64,000 nt of DNA from Brachypodium distachyon. Its lineage: Eukaryota; Streptophyta; Magnoliopsida; Poales; Poaceae. Where the stretch lies: the NCBI RefSeq assembly GCF_000005505.3, contig NC_016131.3, forward strand, positions 51,073,355-51,137,354, read 5' to 3'. The notes below the pieces were generated by a model that saw nothing but the letters and a program-made list of their open reading frames with translations, ran no database searches and was not told where the DNA came from. Of this stretch, positions 23,866 to 35,407 are shown one piece after another. The number at the start of each line of letters is the position of its first letter. The first letter of the stretch is position 1. Made by a program: the position numbers and the translations under genes.

Positions 23866-24573
23866 TAGCATGTTTATACTTATGCACAATATAGCTGTAC
23901 CATGGTATAACTATTTACCGACAAATATCCACATCTATGTCCTCCAAGACGACCAATACTATCCTTATCCATTGCCAGGCTATTCCTATGCATTCCTTGA
24001 ACCAACTTTAATGTAGCAGGAATGGAATAAGGAGCAAACATTCACTCCCTAACCTTCCGGCAAGACAGTTAAAATTGACACCCTCACAAACTAAAGTTGG
24101 CATCCCCACAAAACTAAAATTGCCATCCAGCATAACTAAACGTTCCCTCTAGCCTTTTGGCGCGACGAGAAAAGTTCACATCCTCACAAAACTAAAGTTG
24201 ACGTCCCACGTAACTAAATGGCACAATCTCAAGCACGGTCTTTCCGATCAGATGACCGGCAAAACATTCGCAGGAGCTCATTATAAATTCCAAACATACG
24301 GGAGCCGTCGCTAACTATGCATAAAGTTTCAGACTTCTTGGTAAGACAATATCTTCAAACAATGTAAAACGCATCATGTCAAGTTGTCAGGAAGGCTTTT
24401 GCCCTGGAACATACTATCGACAGTTCCTACTGTACAACAACTGTGAAGCTAAAGCCCTCTGAAACCGAGAGTAATCTAAAATTACCCACGCGCCCATGGG
24501 AAGGACCAATAATGCTAGCCTCGCAGCTTGATACACGTTTGTATTATTTCATCTTGCTGGTGCAACTACTGAA

Positions 24574-27500
24574 CTACATCCTGAAATCCATGACACAGAC
24601 CGTGTTGTTGGAGAAGCATGCTGCTATCTTGCTGCCTTCTTTGTTCCAGCAGACTTCAAAAATGCCACCGCTCCCTCTGTAGGTCTTCAAGATCCTGCCT
24701 TCTTTGACAGACCATATATGGAGGCTTTGGTCCAGGGACCCGCTAGCCAAGTACTCGCCATCGGGGCTAAATGCCACAGAATAAACTGGCTGCCTGCAAT
24801 TATTGTAAATTCACAAGATTCAGTATTGCATGAGGGTCACAACAGAAGTCACTATAATTTTCTTCAGTATCAGTACCTATGACCAGCCAAGCTGTAAAGA
24901 AGGCGTCCATGCTCAACTTCCCACAGCTTGATAGAAGAATCAAAAGATGCGCTGCATATAAACAAAGTAGTACATCATTGCTGATAAAACACAAGGAAGC
25001 CTGCTGTGGTGGAGATATTAAGGTGTGGAGGTATGTAAATCGTCTCAAGAGCAAGGAACCTACTGCAGATACCTAATTTTACTAGGTTAGGTATACAACT
25101 ATCTTATGTTGTATTCCCTCCGTCCCATATTAAGTGGCTCAAATTTGTCCAAATATGGATGTATCTATACCTATACCTAAAAAGCGTCTAGACACATGTA
25201 ATATTTCGGCATTTAATATGGAATGGAGGGAGTATCAAACAGAAACTCAAACCGCTGAATTGGTGAACTAGGTGTTTGTGCAAATTAAATCCAGACCTAG
25301 AAAACGGTGAGAGGCTGCACAAAGATCATTCTCCTGAACATTGTTAACATGTTCAGTACACATCATGATTGGAGATAGTTGGCTGGCATTGCAGCGTGAC
25401 AATGTCATCGCCGCTACTCTGCCTTATCCTGGGACCTTCAACAAACCTCTCTCAAAGACAAGTAGTCTTACTGACACTATTAAAAGTTCTTGTAGGATGT
25501 GGTGCCCAGCAGGTGCTAAAGACCTTGCCACAGGACGCCCTCTGTAGGTCCTTATGTCATTTGATCCTTTGTTGTATCTGGCAATCCATGACATTGTCAG
25601 ATATTTCCTCTATTTTCCTATTCTATCTTAAAATATTTAGACATGCAGGTCTCCTGCATAGTCTCCAAAAAGATCTGACCTAATTTGTTACTGCTGGGCT
25701 TTTCTATTTCTATGGAGGTATGTTATCGTTGAAGCTGAGGGAACCAAGTACCATGCAAAGGAAGCATGATACCACATTCCGGTGTTGAGAATGACAAATC
25801 ACCCACCTAAGAAAAACTTATTCAAAACAGTCAAAATACAATAGTCATTCATAGTTTCTAAAGTACATCGTGTCAACAATTATACTTGTGATTTCAGTAT
25901 GGAGAACCAACATATAAAAGTAGGATGGGGCAAACCAAATGAACAAGCAATTGGAAGTGTATTGCAACCGTCAAATTTCCTAGGATATACTACCTCTGTT
26001 CCAAAATAAATTAAGTCTTAGATGCAGTCAATACTCTCTATTTTTTATCATAATTAAACTACTCCCTCCGTCCAACAAAAGATGTCTCAAGTTTGTCAAA
26101 ATTTGGATGTATCTAGACATGACTTAGTGTATAGATGCATTCAAATTTAGTCGAAGTTGAGACATTCTTTGTTGGACGGAGGAAGTATTTAAATTTGTTA
26201 GACAGAATTTTACCGTTACATGTATTACGAAAAATATTTCCAGAGCGTAATAATAATATTACTTGCATATGCTTTCAAGATTAATGGTCAAAGTTACTAA
26301 AGAGTAAGGAGACTGCATAATCAAAAACAGCTTCTATCTTGGAAGAGAGAGATTACACATTAAGGCATGTTGTCAGTAAGGGTGCAAACGGGATCCCGCG
26401 AAAGTCCCGCTTCTAGTTCAATTCTCAAATCTCTTATTCAAATTCTGAACAAAATTTTGAATAGAAGATTTGAAAAATGAACTAGAAGCGGGACTTTCAC
26501 GGGATCCCGTTTGCATCCCTAGTTGTCAGTTGACTCAATTGTCAACTACCCGAAAAGCAGGAGGGCATTAGTTGATGAGCTAATTTGAACAAAAATGATA
26601 GTATGTACAATTTTGAGCTTTTGCCCAAATTATACCTCGCCAAAAGAAGCTGTTGATTGGGATTATTTGTTCCTGGACCTGTTGGGCTCCACCTAATAGT
26701 GTATATTTCCTACAAAAATACAGTTGATCAGATCCGAGACAAAGTAAAATTCAAGGATTGTGCGAGGCAAAGAAGAATTAGCAAACCTTGGTATGCTCTT
26801 TAAAATCGTATACACATTTATCCTGCTTCAAACTCCATATCTGACGAAAGGTAAAAGAAAAAGGAGGGATTCATTATGGAAGAAAAGACAAAGCACCTCC
26901 GGATGGGTGGCTACTGTGAACCCATATGGACATATTGTTACACAACCCACTGGTAAATACAGTAAGAAATGTATTAGATTACAGAGAGATTCTAGAGCAA
27001 ACTTGATTCTTTTTCCTGTTTTGTAAATATAATATCATGTACTGTCAGCCTTTCATGTGGAGTATGTTTCTCTGTACAGCACTAAAAGTATGTTTCTCAT
27101 TTATTAAAAGTTACTGTGGAGTGAATCAGAACATGATTTTCTTCAACAAGTAAAATAATTTCAGAATTATTTAGGTTAGCTGACACACAGAACAAAATAT
27201 TCCGCACTGGTGAACCAAAATGTGCTTTTCACTAGATAATCAACGTGATGTAATTACTGTGGAAGTGTACATGCACACTGGAAAGATCATAAAATAACAT
27301 CAGGTTATCAAATTACATAGTAAACTAGACACTGAGAGATATTATATCTCTGCACATCTATGAAATAGGTAAATACAAGATTTTATACAGTAATACATTA
27401 CTCAATAGCATGACAATCAAAATGTAAATACAACACAATGGTTAGTTCATGATTAAAATGGCGCACCGATGGTGAACCAACTAGGGAGACTACTAAATAT

Positions 27501-30500
27501 ACAAAAAGCAATATAATACCTTTGCAGTCCAATCATCAGAACAAGAAGCCAACAAACAACCAGTTGGATCCCACTTGATAGCATTAACTTCACTCTGGAA
27601 CATGCATATTAACAGTCAGAAAAATACATTAGCTGCTACTCCAATATTTTTTGCATAAAAAGCACAACTCTATTATGTATGTTCTCTTGGACAAGAAATG
27701 CTCTAGGTAAGTGAAATGTCTAATAGCTGGTTAGCCATTGCACTGATTCAATGTCTTGTAGCATCTTATGTAAAGAAGAAGTTTGCACCTAGGTAGGTGA
27801 AGATAGTCAACCGAATAAAATGGAGAGAACAGAGGGAATTAATTGATCAGTCATTCTAGAATAAAGGAAAGGATGACTGTAACCCATCCACTTGCAAAGA
27901 TTTGTAAGTCATAATAATATAATTTTCAGACTTTTGGGGAATAAATGCACTAAAATGTCGAAGAACACTGCAAAGATTTGCAAGTCATAATAGTAATATA
28001 ATTTTCAGACTTCTGGGGAATTAATGTACTAAAATATGGAACAAGCCAATTAAGAGAATTGCCACATATTTCTTTCAGTTGTACACAATCCGAAAGGTTT
28101 ACTAAAATACAGAGAATTTCACACAATTTGGACTAAGGCAAGAAGCCTATATACTCCCTACGTCCAATTCTAGGGGAGAGGCTTGCACGCATTAAGAGGT
28201 TTTACTTTGACCATCAATTAGACCACTAGTAATGTGGGTTATTTGGCATACAAACTATACCATTACAAACGTTTTCAAATATGAATTCAGTGGTAACAAT
28301 TTTGTGGCACATAAACTACATATTGTTGGTCTAGTTAATGGTAACCCTCGAATCTACACACCCTGTAAAATTGGACCCGGTGAATATATATATAAACTAA
28401 TAATCGAACTGTGTGCCTGCACAGACTAGCTACTGTAAGGAACACATGAATATTAAAAATACAATTAACATTTCTTGTGTGTGAACATTTTAAAAATTGG
28501 AATATAAGAAAAAATTATGAATACACTTTTGAGAGGCTAGTTCAAAATATCTATCCACTATTCCACTGTAATTCCTAGGCTTCACAATCACCTTCAGTCA
28601 AATCGCATTCAAGTAATGCCCCTTGATTTCACCGGTTTTGGCCTCTGAGTTATAAATAGCTCCGACATAAAAGACACAACAGTCTCTCCAGCACATAAAT
28701 GTTTTGAGTTCCATTTTCATGATCTTTCGTAGAACTAAGTCCCCCACATAGACACTAAAAAAACGTTCTACCGTAGTCATTTGTGAATAAGCCCAATCTT
28801 GGTTCAATATACATCCAAAAAAAACGACCATACTTGTTCAAATTATCTCCTTCAACTTGGGTACCATGAGGCAGGTCTTCGAAATGGAAGACAGAAAAAT
28901 AATACACTAACTAAGCAATTCAAAGGGGAACAGGATGCTATATATAAAAATTGTACACTATTAATTTCTAGTACCAACTTATAAAGGAAAGATCTTTCTT
29001 TTTATCTCTTAACTACTAAGGTTGCATGGTGGACTGTTTGAAAAATAACAGCAAGTTTCATGATGGACATCACAAAATTAGAACAAGCTTTGATCAATGC
29101 CCATTGATTTAGTTTGGTAGCAACACACGGACACATCATAAAATAGCGCGTCATGTTCAAGAAAACCAACCTGATGGCCACTGAATGATTTAACTGGACG
29201 TGCATCCCCAATCTTGCAAACATAGATCATGTTATCAGTTGAGCATGTTGCAAAAGAGGTATTGTTTCGCCAATCAACATCTAGTGTTGGAGCTACATGA
29301 AGAATGAGGAAAAGTTAGTTTCTAGCTGAATGACACACGACATCAGTGTAACACATTTGTTTGGTCAAAATCAAGACCATTGTGCCATGCAAATGATACC
29401 TGAATGAAATTCAAATTGCTGCTTGCACTCCCATGTCTTTGTATCCCACACAATAGCAGTTTTGTCTACGCTGCCACTTAGGAGAAAATCCCCTTTCTTA
29501 TTCCATTTCAAGGAAAATATAGGTCCCTTGTGTTTGAACAAAGTTTGCTTCAACTCTCCTGATATATCCATTCAGATAATAAAAATTTAAGAATGGGACA
29601 AAACAGCAGGGGGCATATAATGACCAGATTTAAGATGAAAATATTGAGAGCACCCAAATTTGGGAAAATTCAGCATGTACTTGAAGAATGACCATGCGTG
29701 CGATATGCAAGTTAATTTATGACACAAAACTACAGTGAATTCTCATGTCATTCAAAAAGACACTAAAGTGACCAACAGTATATTTTATACAAAGATAGTG
29801 ATTGCTTACCATCCCTACTCCATATTCTTGCCTGCCCATCATAGGAGCCTGTAGCTAATAGTGTTCCTTCCCCCTGGCATGGATGTCAGACAAAAATTTT
29901 AAAGATAACATGGTGAAGTAGAGGAACATAGAGGCAAAAAGGGTAGCATTTTGTAACGAATAGATACACAAGTTGGCCAAAAATTGAGATTATGAATATG
30001 ACATGGTACTATAGATTACTTTGGACCACATTATGAATATGAAATAACATTTTACAGACTTAAGGAACTTACATTCCAGTCAAGTGTGGTGACATCCTTG
30101 CTCTTCTCATTAGTCCTGCCCTTAAAATGTTTTAGAACATGAACACTTGTAGGAGATGATTGGATGGAACCGCATGGACCATCAGGAATTGTCCAAATTC
30201 TAGCTGTTGAGTCTCCTGACCTAGCAAGTACAAAAAAGCAATATAACTCAATAAGGAATTAATGGTACATATGATAAACAACTTTCTTAGTAATTAAAAG
30301 AAGGCGTATGTATAGTTTCCAAACAATTAACCAGCGGTAATATAAAATGAGTATATGCATGGAAAAATTAAAGGAGCATATGAATTCTCAAGTGCAAAGG
30401 TGAGAACCCATGTATCTTCTATGTCTAAGTAGGAGAACCCCATTATGTGATTCCTCTCAGCATGCAAGCATGCCACATCATCACATCATTAATTTGTTCA

Positions 30501-33500
30501 CACCTATTTAGTGGGAAACTCATATTTCTTGCACATGCATACATGCTACTTTCAATCAAGCTATCCACACTAGGTGAAGAATATATCATACAACTTCTCA
30601 ATTTCGGATACTCTTTCGTTGCTACTCAATATCATTCACGTATGCTAACTAAAAATTTCTGCAACAACGTGCGGGGCATCATCTAGTTATAAAGAAAGGA
30701 GATCCCCATTCGTTTTGATCTTACAGCCAGGTCATGTTATGCAGGAACTTAGGACATCTCAACAACAAGACTGGAAAGAAAATGCAAAACAGAACAGACC
30801 CTACAATTCATAATGAACTTGGCAATTGGATACCATGATACAGTTGAGCCATTGAGCGGACTGCAAGGGCAATATAAATCAATGCAAGAATACTACTATC
30901 AATACAATAAATCAGATAATACCCACCCTGAAGCTAGAAGAGAACCAGCTGGGCTCCATGCACAGGCAAAAACCTAAATAAAAACAAATACAAAAGAAAG
31001 AGGAAATTATATGAGGGTTCATTAATCTGTTTCATAAGGAGCAAAACTAAGCACCAGAAGACCCTGCTAACCTCTGAACTATGCCCTTCCAAAACGGTTA
31101 CATCCGTACTAAAAATTTCATGGCCTGTACTTACGTCCATTGGTGTAGGACCTGTGGTAACAATATGGCAAAGGTAAAGTGATATGCAAATCTGATAGTT
31201 ATAATAAGATCCTGATTCTCCACAGAACCAAACTTAAAATGAATTGAAATATGCCAGAGGAGAAAATAGGTCAGGAAAAGCTAGTATCCCCTTCCCTCCC
31301 ACCATTCCTTTTCAGACTATCCCTTAGTCAACTTCTCTGATATGTTGATGTGTTTTATATACAGGCTGCGATCCCTATTGTATTTTTCGTCTCCACTACT
31401 TCCTATGATCAATGTTGCTTGCCCTGGTTTACTGGTAAACTAGTACCAACAGCTGTAGGTCGATGGTAGCAAACGACTAAAGCATCAGTAATCTTCCTTC
31501 AAACAGCAGCTGCCAGCTGAACCATTACTGATAACTAGTAACTGATAGGCCCAGCCAAATAGGTGGTCTAGTCAGCAAGTCGGGCCTCAAGTGACTCAAC
31601 TCAACTTCACAACTCAATAACTATGACACAGCCAACACCATCCAGAAGTTCCCTGTCACCCATTGATGTTAATCATAATAAATGTTCATCCATAAGTGTG
31701 GGCATAATTTGTCATCGATAAAGAGTTATTCAAAGGTTTTTGATGTAAGCATGACAGACTACCTAATAAAAAAACTGTCGTTCTTTTTATACATTAATTT
31801 GCATTCTGCCTCGCAACTGGGGATCTAGTATCAGAAAACCACAACTCCTCTATTTTTTTTCACATCAACACAACTATTTGGCTAATTGCTAACACAAAAC
31901 CAAATTATGAGATTGGAGGCATTTGACAGCGAATCTGACCAGTCGGACCCAACAGTCAGGAGCCACGTGGCAAAAAAAAACAGCTGTTTGAAGGAAGATT
32001 ATTGATGCTTTCATTGTTTTCCTACTATCAACCTACCACTATTAGAGCTCCCAGCTACCCCTAGTACTATTCTACCACTAAATCAGAGCACGCAACATTG
32101 ATTAAAGTAAGAAGTGGAGACAAGAACATGGTAGGGGGAAGAGGACTCGCTGCCTGGATCTAAAACCCATCAACATATAAGAGAAGTTGACTGAGGGATA
32201 GTCCAAAATGGAATGAGAGGAAGTGAACAGGATACTAGCTTCTCCTCCTTCCACCTCTAATTCTTCACCTATTTACACTTCTCCTTCCCTTGATCTCAAA
32301 ATTTGGGTTGTAGTCTAATAGTTGTGGTCATGTAGAAAACTTTCCAAGAGTTGTGGTTTTCTGATACTGGATCCCCAATTGTTGGGGATTTGTGATATTT
32401 ACTCCACAATATTTACAACAATATGTGCAGCAAGAACAGCAAAATCAAATCACCATTAGAAAAAAAAGGGCATCTTAGATTGAAAAAATCAACACACCAT
32501 TAATCAAAGCTGCTGACCTTGTAAATTAAAACAGTACATTACATATTTAGAAAGTAAAAGAATCAGCGTACACCAAATTAATACTTTCTCCAGTCAAGAA
32601 CACAGGCAGAAAAGATCCCAGCATATACAGCCAATTGAGTATTGCTAAGAGATAGCAAAATTAAATAAATGAGCAGTAAAAGGGGAATAAAACAGCCAAA
32701 AATTAATTACCTCCACTGGCAAGGGAATCCTCTTCATGCTTAAGCTTATCAGTACGCTCTGTATGTTGTTTTTCCCTCTCTTTCTCTTTCTCTTGCGCCT
32801 TGTCTCTCTCAGTTTTGTCTTTTTCCCTCTCTTGCTCTTTCTCTTTGTCGTGGTGCTCTCTCTCACGTTCACCTCCAGGATGCTGTTCATGCTCCTCAAT
32901 GCATTCTGTCTCTTTTCCCTTGTCCTTTTCAAGGTCAATTTGAAGCCTCTCCCTTTTTCGCTTCTTCACAATCTGTTGCAACTCTTCAACATCTTTTGTG
33001 ATTATTTCAAGAGGCTCCAGAAGAGCAAAATCTTTCTCAACTTCTTCATCATTCTGAAACAAGAAAAGTGCATGATGTACCACACATCGGCAGCAGTAAA
33101 ACTAAACAGATTAAACAGGCTTACTTCATCTGTATTTGCTTCCAATTCTATGTACTGGAGGCCTTTCTGCACAATTGTGATAAGAGCACCAGGGGGGACA
33201 ACATTTCCATCTATCCCACCCTTGTGGATCCCTGCTTCATACCCTAAAGTAAATGCAGCATGAACAAAACCTGAAAGGTTGGTTGCAAGAGGAACCATTA
33301 GCAACGAAACTGAAAACCATGCACTCAAACATAACTATAGATGCCAGCAACTCTGGAATCTTTGCAATAGAAATGCAAATGGTGCAGAATATACCCTTAA
33401 GGGTAATAACAAAAGGGACAGGACAAATTTTCAGAAATCCTGACATAACATTCATCCCTAAATGCACCAAGTAGTAACAATCACTTACAGAAAATCAACA

Positions 33501-34062
33501 GAAACACAAAACAAACGACAAATAGCACTATCTTGATGTTTATGACAGCCGAGGTGTATGAATTTCTGCATCTGAGGGTTATAAAGCAATTGCAGCAGCA
33601 GGGCTCGGCGAACTGCCACGAAAAGGAGAGTTTCCCCCAAATTGCTGCAAGAATCTCTTTAAACTAGGAGGTAAAGTTCCAACATGCAGCAAAGTTCTAT
33701 GAAACCTAATCTGGAAAAAGGAACGGATCCCTAAGAGGAAATTAGTAAGAGAACAACATTGCATAACCTAGAACAGTAATCCCAACCTAGAAATCGCAAA
33801 AACCCCGCTCTAGACGCGCATCATATCCCAGGATTATTTTGCGTTACCAGATCCATATCCCCGTATGTAACGCACAAATCCACCAGAAGTTCACTACTGC
33901 GGCACGAAAACCCCAAATAAGCCATATAACCGTGCAAAGGACAGACTCTCGACCTAAGAAAATCAAAACGTGGGATGAAGGGGTGGGTTTGAAGCGCGAA
34001 CCGGATTCCTGGAGGTAGCGAAAGACGAGGAAGTTGAGCTCCGCCGATGTAATCCCTCCCAT
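24574..34062 (-). CDS. HOS15: LisH and WD40 repeat protein, HOS15 orthologue (TBL1-like)
   Basis: Fourteen exons in coding order: 34062-34002, 33270-33125, 33053-32711, 31151-31072, 30973-30927, 30220-30073, 29873-29810, 29558-29400, 29292-29171, 27594-27520, 26840-26787, 26709-26636, 24951-24877, 24793-24574. Phases agree and give 555 codons, slightly shorter than Arabidopsis HOS15. The LisH dimerisation motif is at residues 4-36 ([16 protein letters not shown]). Residues ~70-183 are a Lys/Glu/Arg-rich helical linker. About eight WD40 blades follow ([68 protein letters not shown]), ending CVMDFRM. In Arabidopsis HOS15 is a nuclear co-repressor working with HDA9 and a CUL4-DDB1 substrate receptor in cold and flowering responses; the same is inferred here. 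VWDTK resembles a DDB1-binding WDxR/K box. Introns carry several MITEs and a Helitron. Confidence 0.95.
25114..25232. mobile_element. Stowaway MITE in HOS15 intron 12
   Basis: Ends TTCCCTCCGTCCCATATTAAG and TTTAATATGGAATGGAGGGAG; TA at 25112-25113 and 25233-25234. Confidence 0.85.
26062..26185. mobile_element. Stowaway MITE in HOS15 intron 12, nested in an older MITE-like sequence
   Basis: Ends CTCCCTCCGTCCAACAAAAG and CTTTGTTGGACGGAGGAAG with TA on both sides. It is nearly the same sequence as 49560-49683. The flank at 25990 (TACTACCTCTGTTCCAAAATAAATT) is a second MITE-like end, so this copy seems to have landed in an older element. Confidence 0.85.
26378..26522. mobile_element. hAT-type MITE with perfect 8-bp duplication, HOS15 intron 12
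   Basis: The flanks TTGTCAGT at 26370-26377 and 26523-26530 are identical. The arms are inverted over about 50 bp (GTGCAAACGGGATCCCG with CGGGATCCCGTTTGCAT, then CGCTTCTAGTTCA in both). It has no coding capacity. An 8-bp duplication is diagnostic for hAT elements. Confidence 0.88.
27891..28042. repeat. 76-bp tandem duplication in HOS15 intron 10
   Basis: Two units, each with GCAAAGATTTG(T/C)AAGTCATAAT and ATAATTTTCAGACTT(T/C)TGGGGAAT, lie 76 bp apart and differ at about ten positions. Confidence 0.8.
30415..30686 (+). mobile_element. Small non-autonomous Helitron in HOS15 intron 5
   Basis: It starts TCTTCTATGTCTAAGTAGG directly after an A and ends in GCAACGTGCGGGGCATCATCTAG directly before a T, the Helitron A/T insertion rule. 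A GC hairpin lies about 12 bp before the CTAG end. At 272 bp it has no coding capacity. It shares most of its length with 3859-4152. Confidence 0.87.
31265..32250. repeat. Long imperfect inverted repeat in HOS15 intron 3
   Basis: 31265-31510 is the inverted copy of about 31985-32250. Shared phrases are AAGCTAGTATCC, CAGTCAACTTCTCT and AATCTTCCTTCAAACAGC, with roughly 80% identity by eye. The right arm lies inside the MITE-like element 31815-32387, whereas the left arm lies outside it, so the two pairs interleave. The simplest reading is two opposite copies of one repeat family, the left one truncated. Confidence 0.75.
31815..32387. mobile_element. MITE-like element with ~35-bp inverted ends
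   Basis: The left end AACTGGGGATCTAGTATCAG followed by AAAACCACAACTC is inverted at the right end (GAGTTGTGGTTTTCTGATAC then TGGATCCCCAATT). No target duplication could be recognised, so the superfamily is open. Confidence 0.6.
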
Positions 34063-35407
34063 CGCCGGAGGGGTGCCGCACGCGGTGAGCCGATTGGGAC
34101 GGAGAGGTGGACGCGCAAACCCTATTCCACGATATGAAGTGTTTCCGTCGGGAGTCGGCGGCTCTCACGGATTGGTACCGGGTTCACTTAAGTAGAGACC
34201 GACGGTGGAGATTCAAAATGGCAAGGTCGGAGAGATCCATCCAACTAGCAGCTTCGTGCATGTTTGGATTGTTAGGACAAAAAACACCGATGTATCTTTG
34301 TACTCCCTGCCCTCGTTTGTACTCCCCCTCGGTCCACCAATAATATACGTTTCGATTTAAAATTGATCCACGAAAAAGCGTACTTCTTTCTTTCCAAAAC
34401 ATTTTAGACTAAGGTAAATTGTTTCTCTCTCGTTACAAGTAAATCAAATCCAATGACATTTCTTCATATCCTCGGCTCATTGGAGGTGTGAGAATTAAAA
34501 AGGAGAGAGATGGTGGTTGGCACATTTCCAATGTATTTTCTATCTGACTTCTTAATTTTCTTAAAATTCCCGCACGTATATTTATTTATGGACGGAGTGA
34601 GCACGGTTGTTCCCTGATTAATAAAGTCGTGCACTATTTGGAAGTAAAAAGAGTCCGTGATGGTTCCGACAACTCATATTTTTTTTTCTTGGCCTACTCT
34701 ACACTTTTAGTTTTTTTAGCTTTTGCTTTTTTGACTTTTAATTTCAATTTTTTATTTGAAGCTTTTAATGTTTAAACTTCTCATTTTGAACCTTTTATTT
34801 CTGACTAATTATATTTTATAGAATTTTAGAAAGCAAAGAAAACTAACCCGTCGCCGTAGACTCCTCCGGCGGTTTCCCGGCGGCGAGGGCGATGGTGGGG
34901 CACGGATCTGGCCCTTCGGTGATGAGCGGCGTCAGATCCATGCCAGTAGCGGATCCACGACGACAGTCCATGGCGGCGTGGATCCCGGCTAACCCGGGCC
35001 ATAGGAAGGCTCGGGCGGCGCAGATCTGGCCCTCCTGGTGGCTCGTGGCGGTGGATCGGAGCTCTTCCGCCAGAAACGGCGCGTCAGCACGCACGGAGAT
35101 GAAAAGCACGGCAGGGAAGAAGATGGCGCGTGTGGGGGAGGTGTGTGCGGCGGCGCTCGCGAGGAAGAAGGCGGCGCGTGGAGAGAAGAGGGGAGGGGTT
35201 GGGCGTGCGAGGAAAGGAGAGGCGGCGCAGCAAAGGAGGCGTTTTAGGGCGAGACAAAATGAGGCTGAGGAGAGAGGGAGCCAGTGCATGCAAGGTAGGT
35301 GGGGACTAGGAAGCATGTGCGAGGCCAATTGTCCGCCCTGGGCGACGAGCGCCAAACAAGGAATCTGTAATAAAGCTCACCATGATTGCTTTCCTTCAAA
35401 AGATAAA
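34063..35407. other. HOS15 upstream region and GC-rich non-coding stretch
   Basis: 34063-34260 is the presumed HOS15 promoter and leader. 34850-35330 is GC-rich, with long overlapping open frames on both strands but no recognisable protein; composition alone explains them. Confidence 0.4.
34322..34601. mobile_element. Stowaway-like MITE (280 bp), degenerate
   Basis: The left end CTCCCCCTCGGTCCACCAA then AATATACGT is matched inverted by the right end ACGTATATTTATTTATGGAC then GGAGTGAG. The left flank is TA, the right flank mutated. Confidence 0.5.

Larger units (their letters stand above)
21625..24573. other. Intergenic region of decayed repeats
   Basis: Apart from the LINE remnant, the LTR-like remnant and the Stowaway listed separately, 22060-23330 reads as degenerate repeat DNA with no intact frame. 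At 24050-24225, phrases of the type CTCACAAAACTAAAGTTG recur imperfectly three to four times, an old minisatellite-like patch. Confidence 0.45.
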
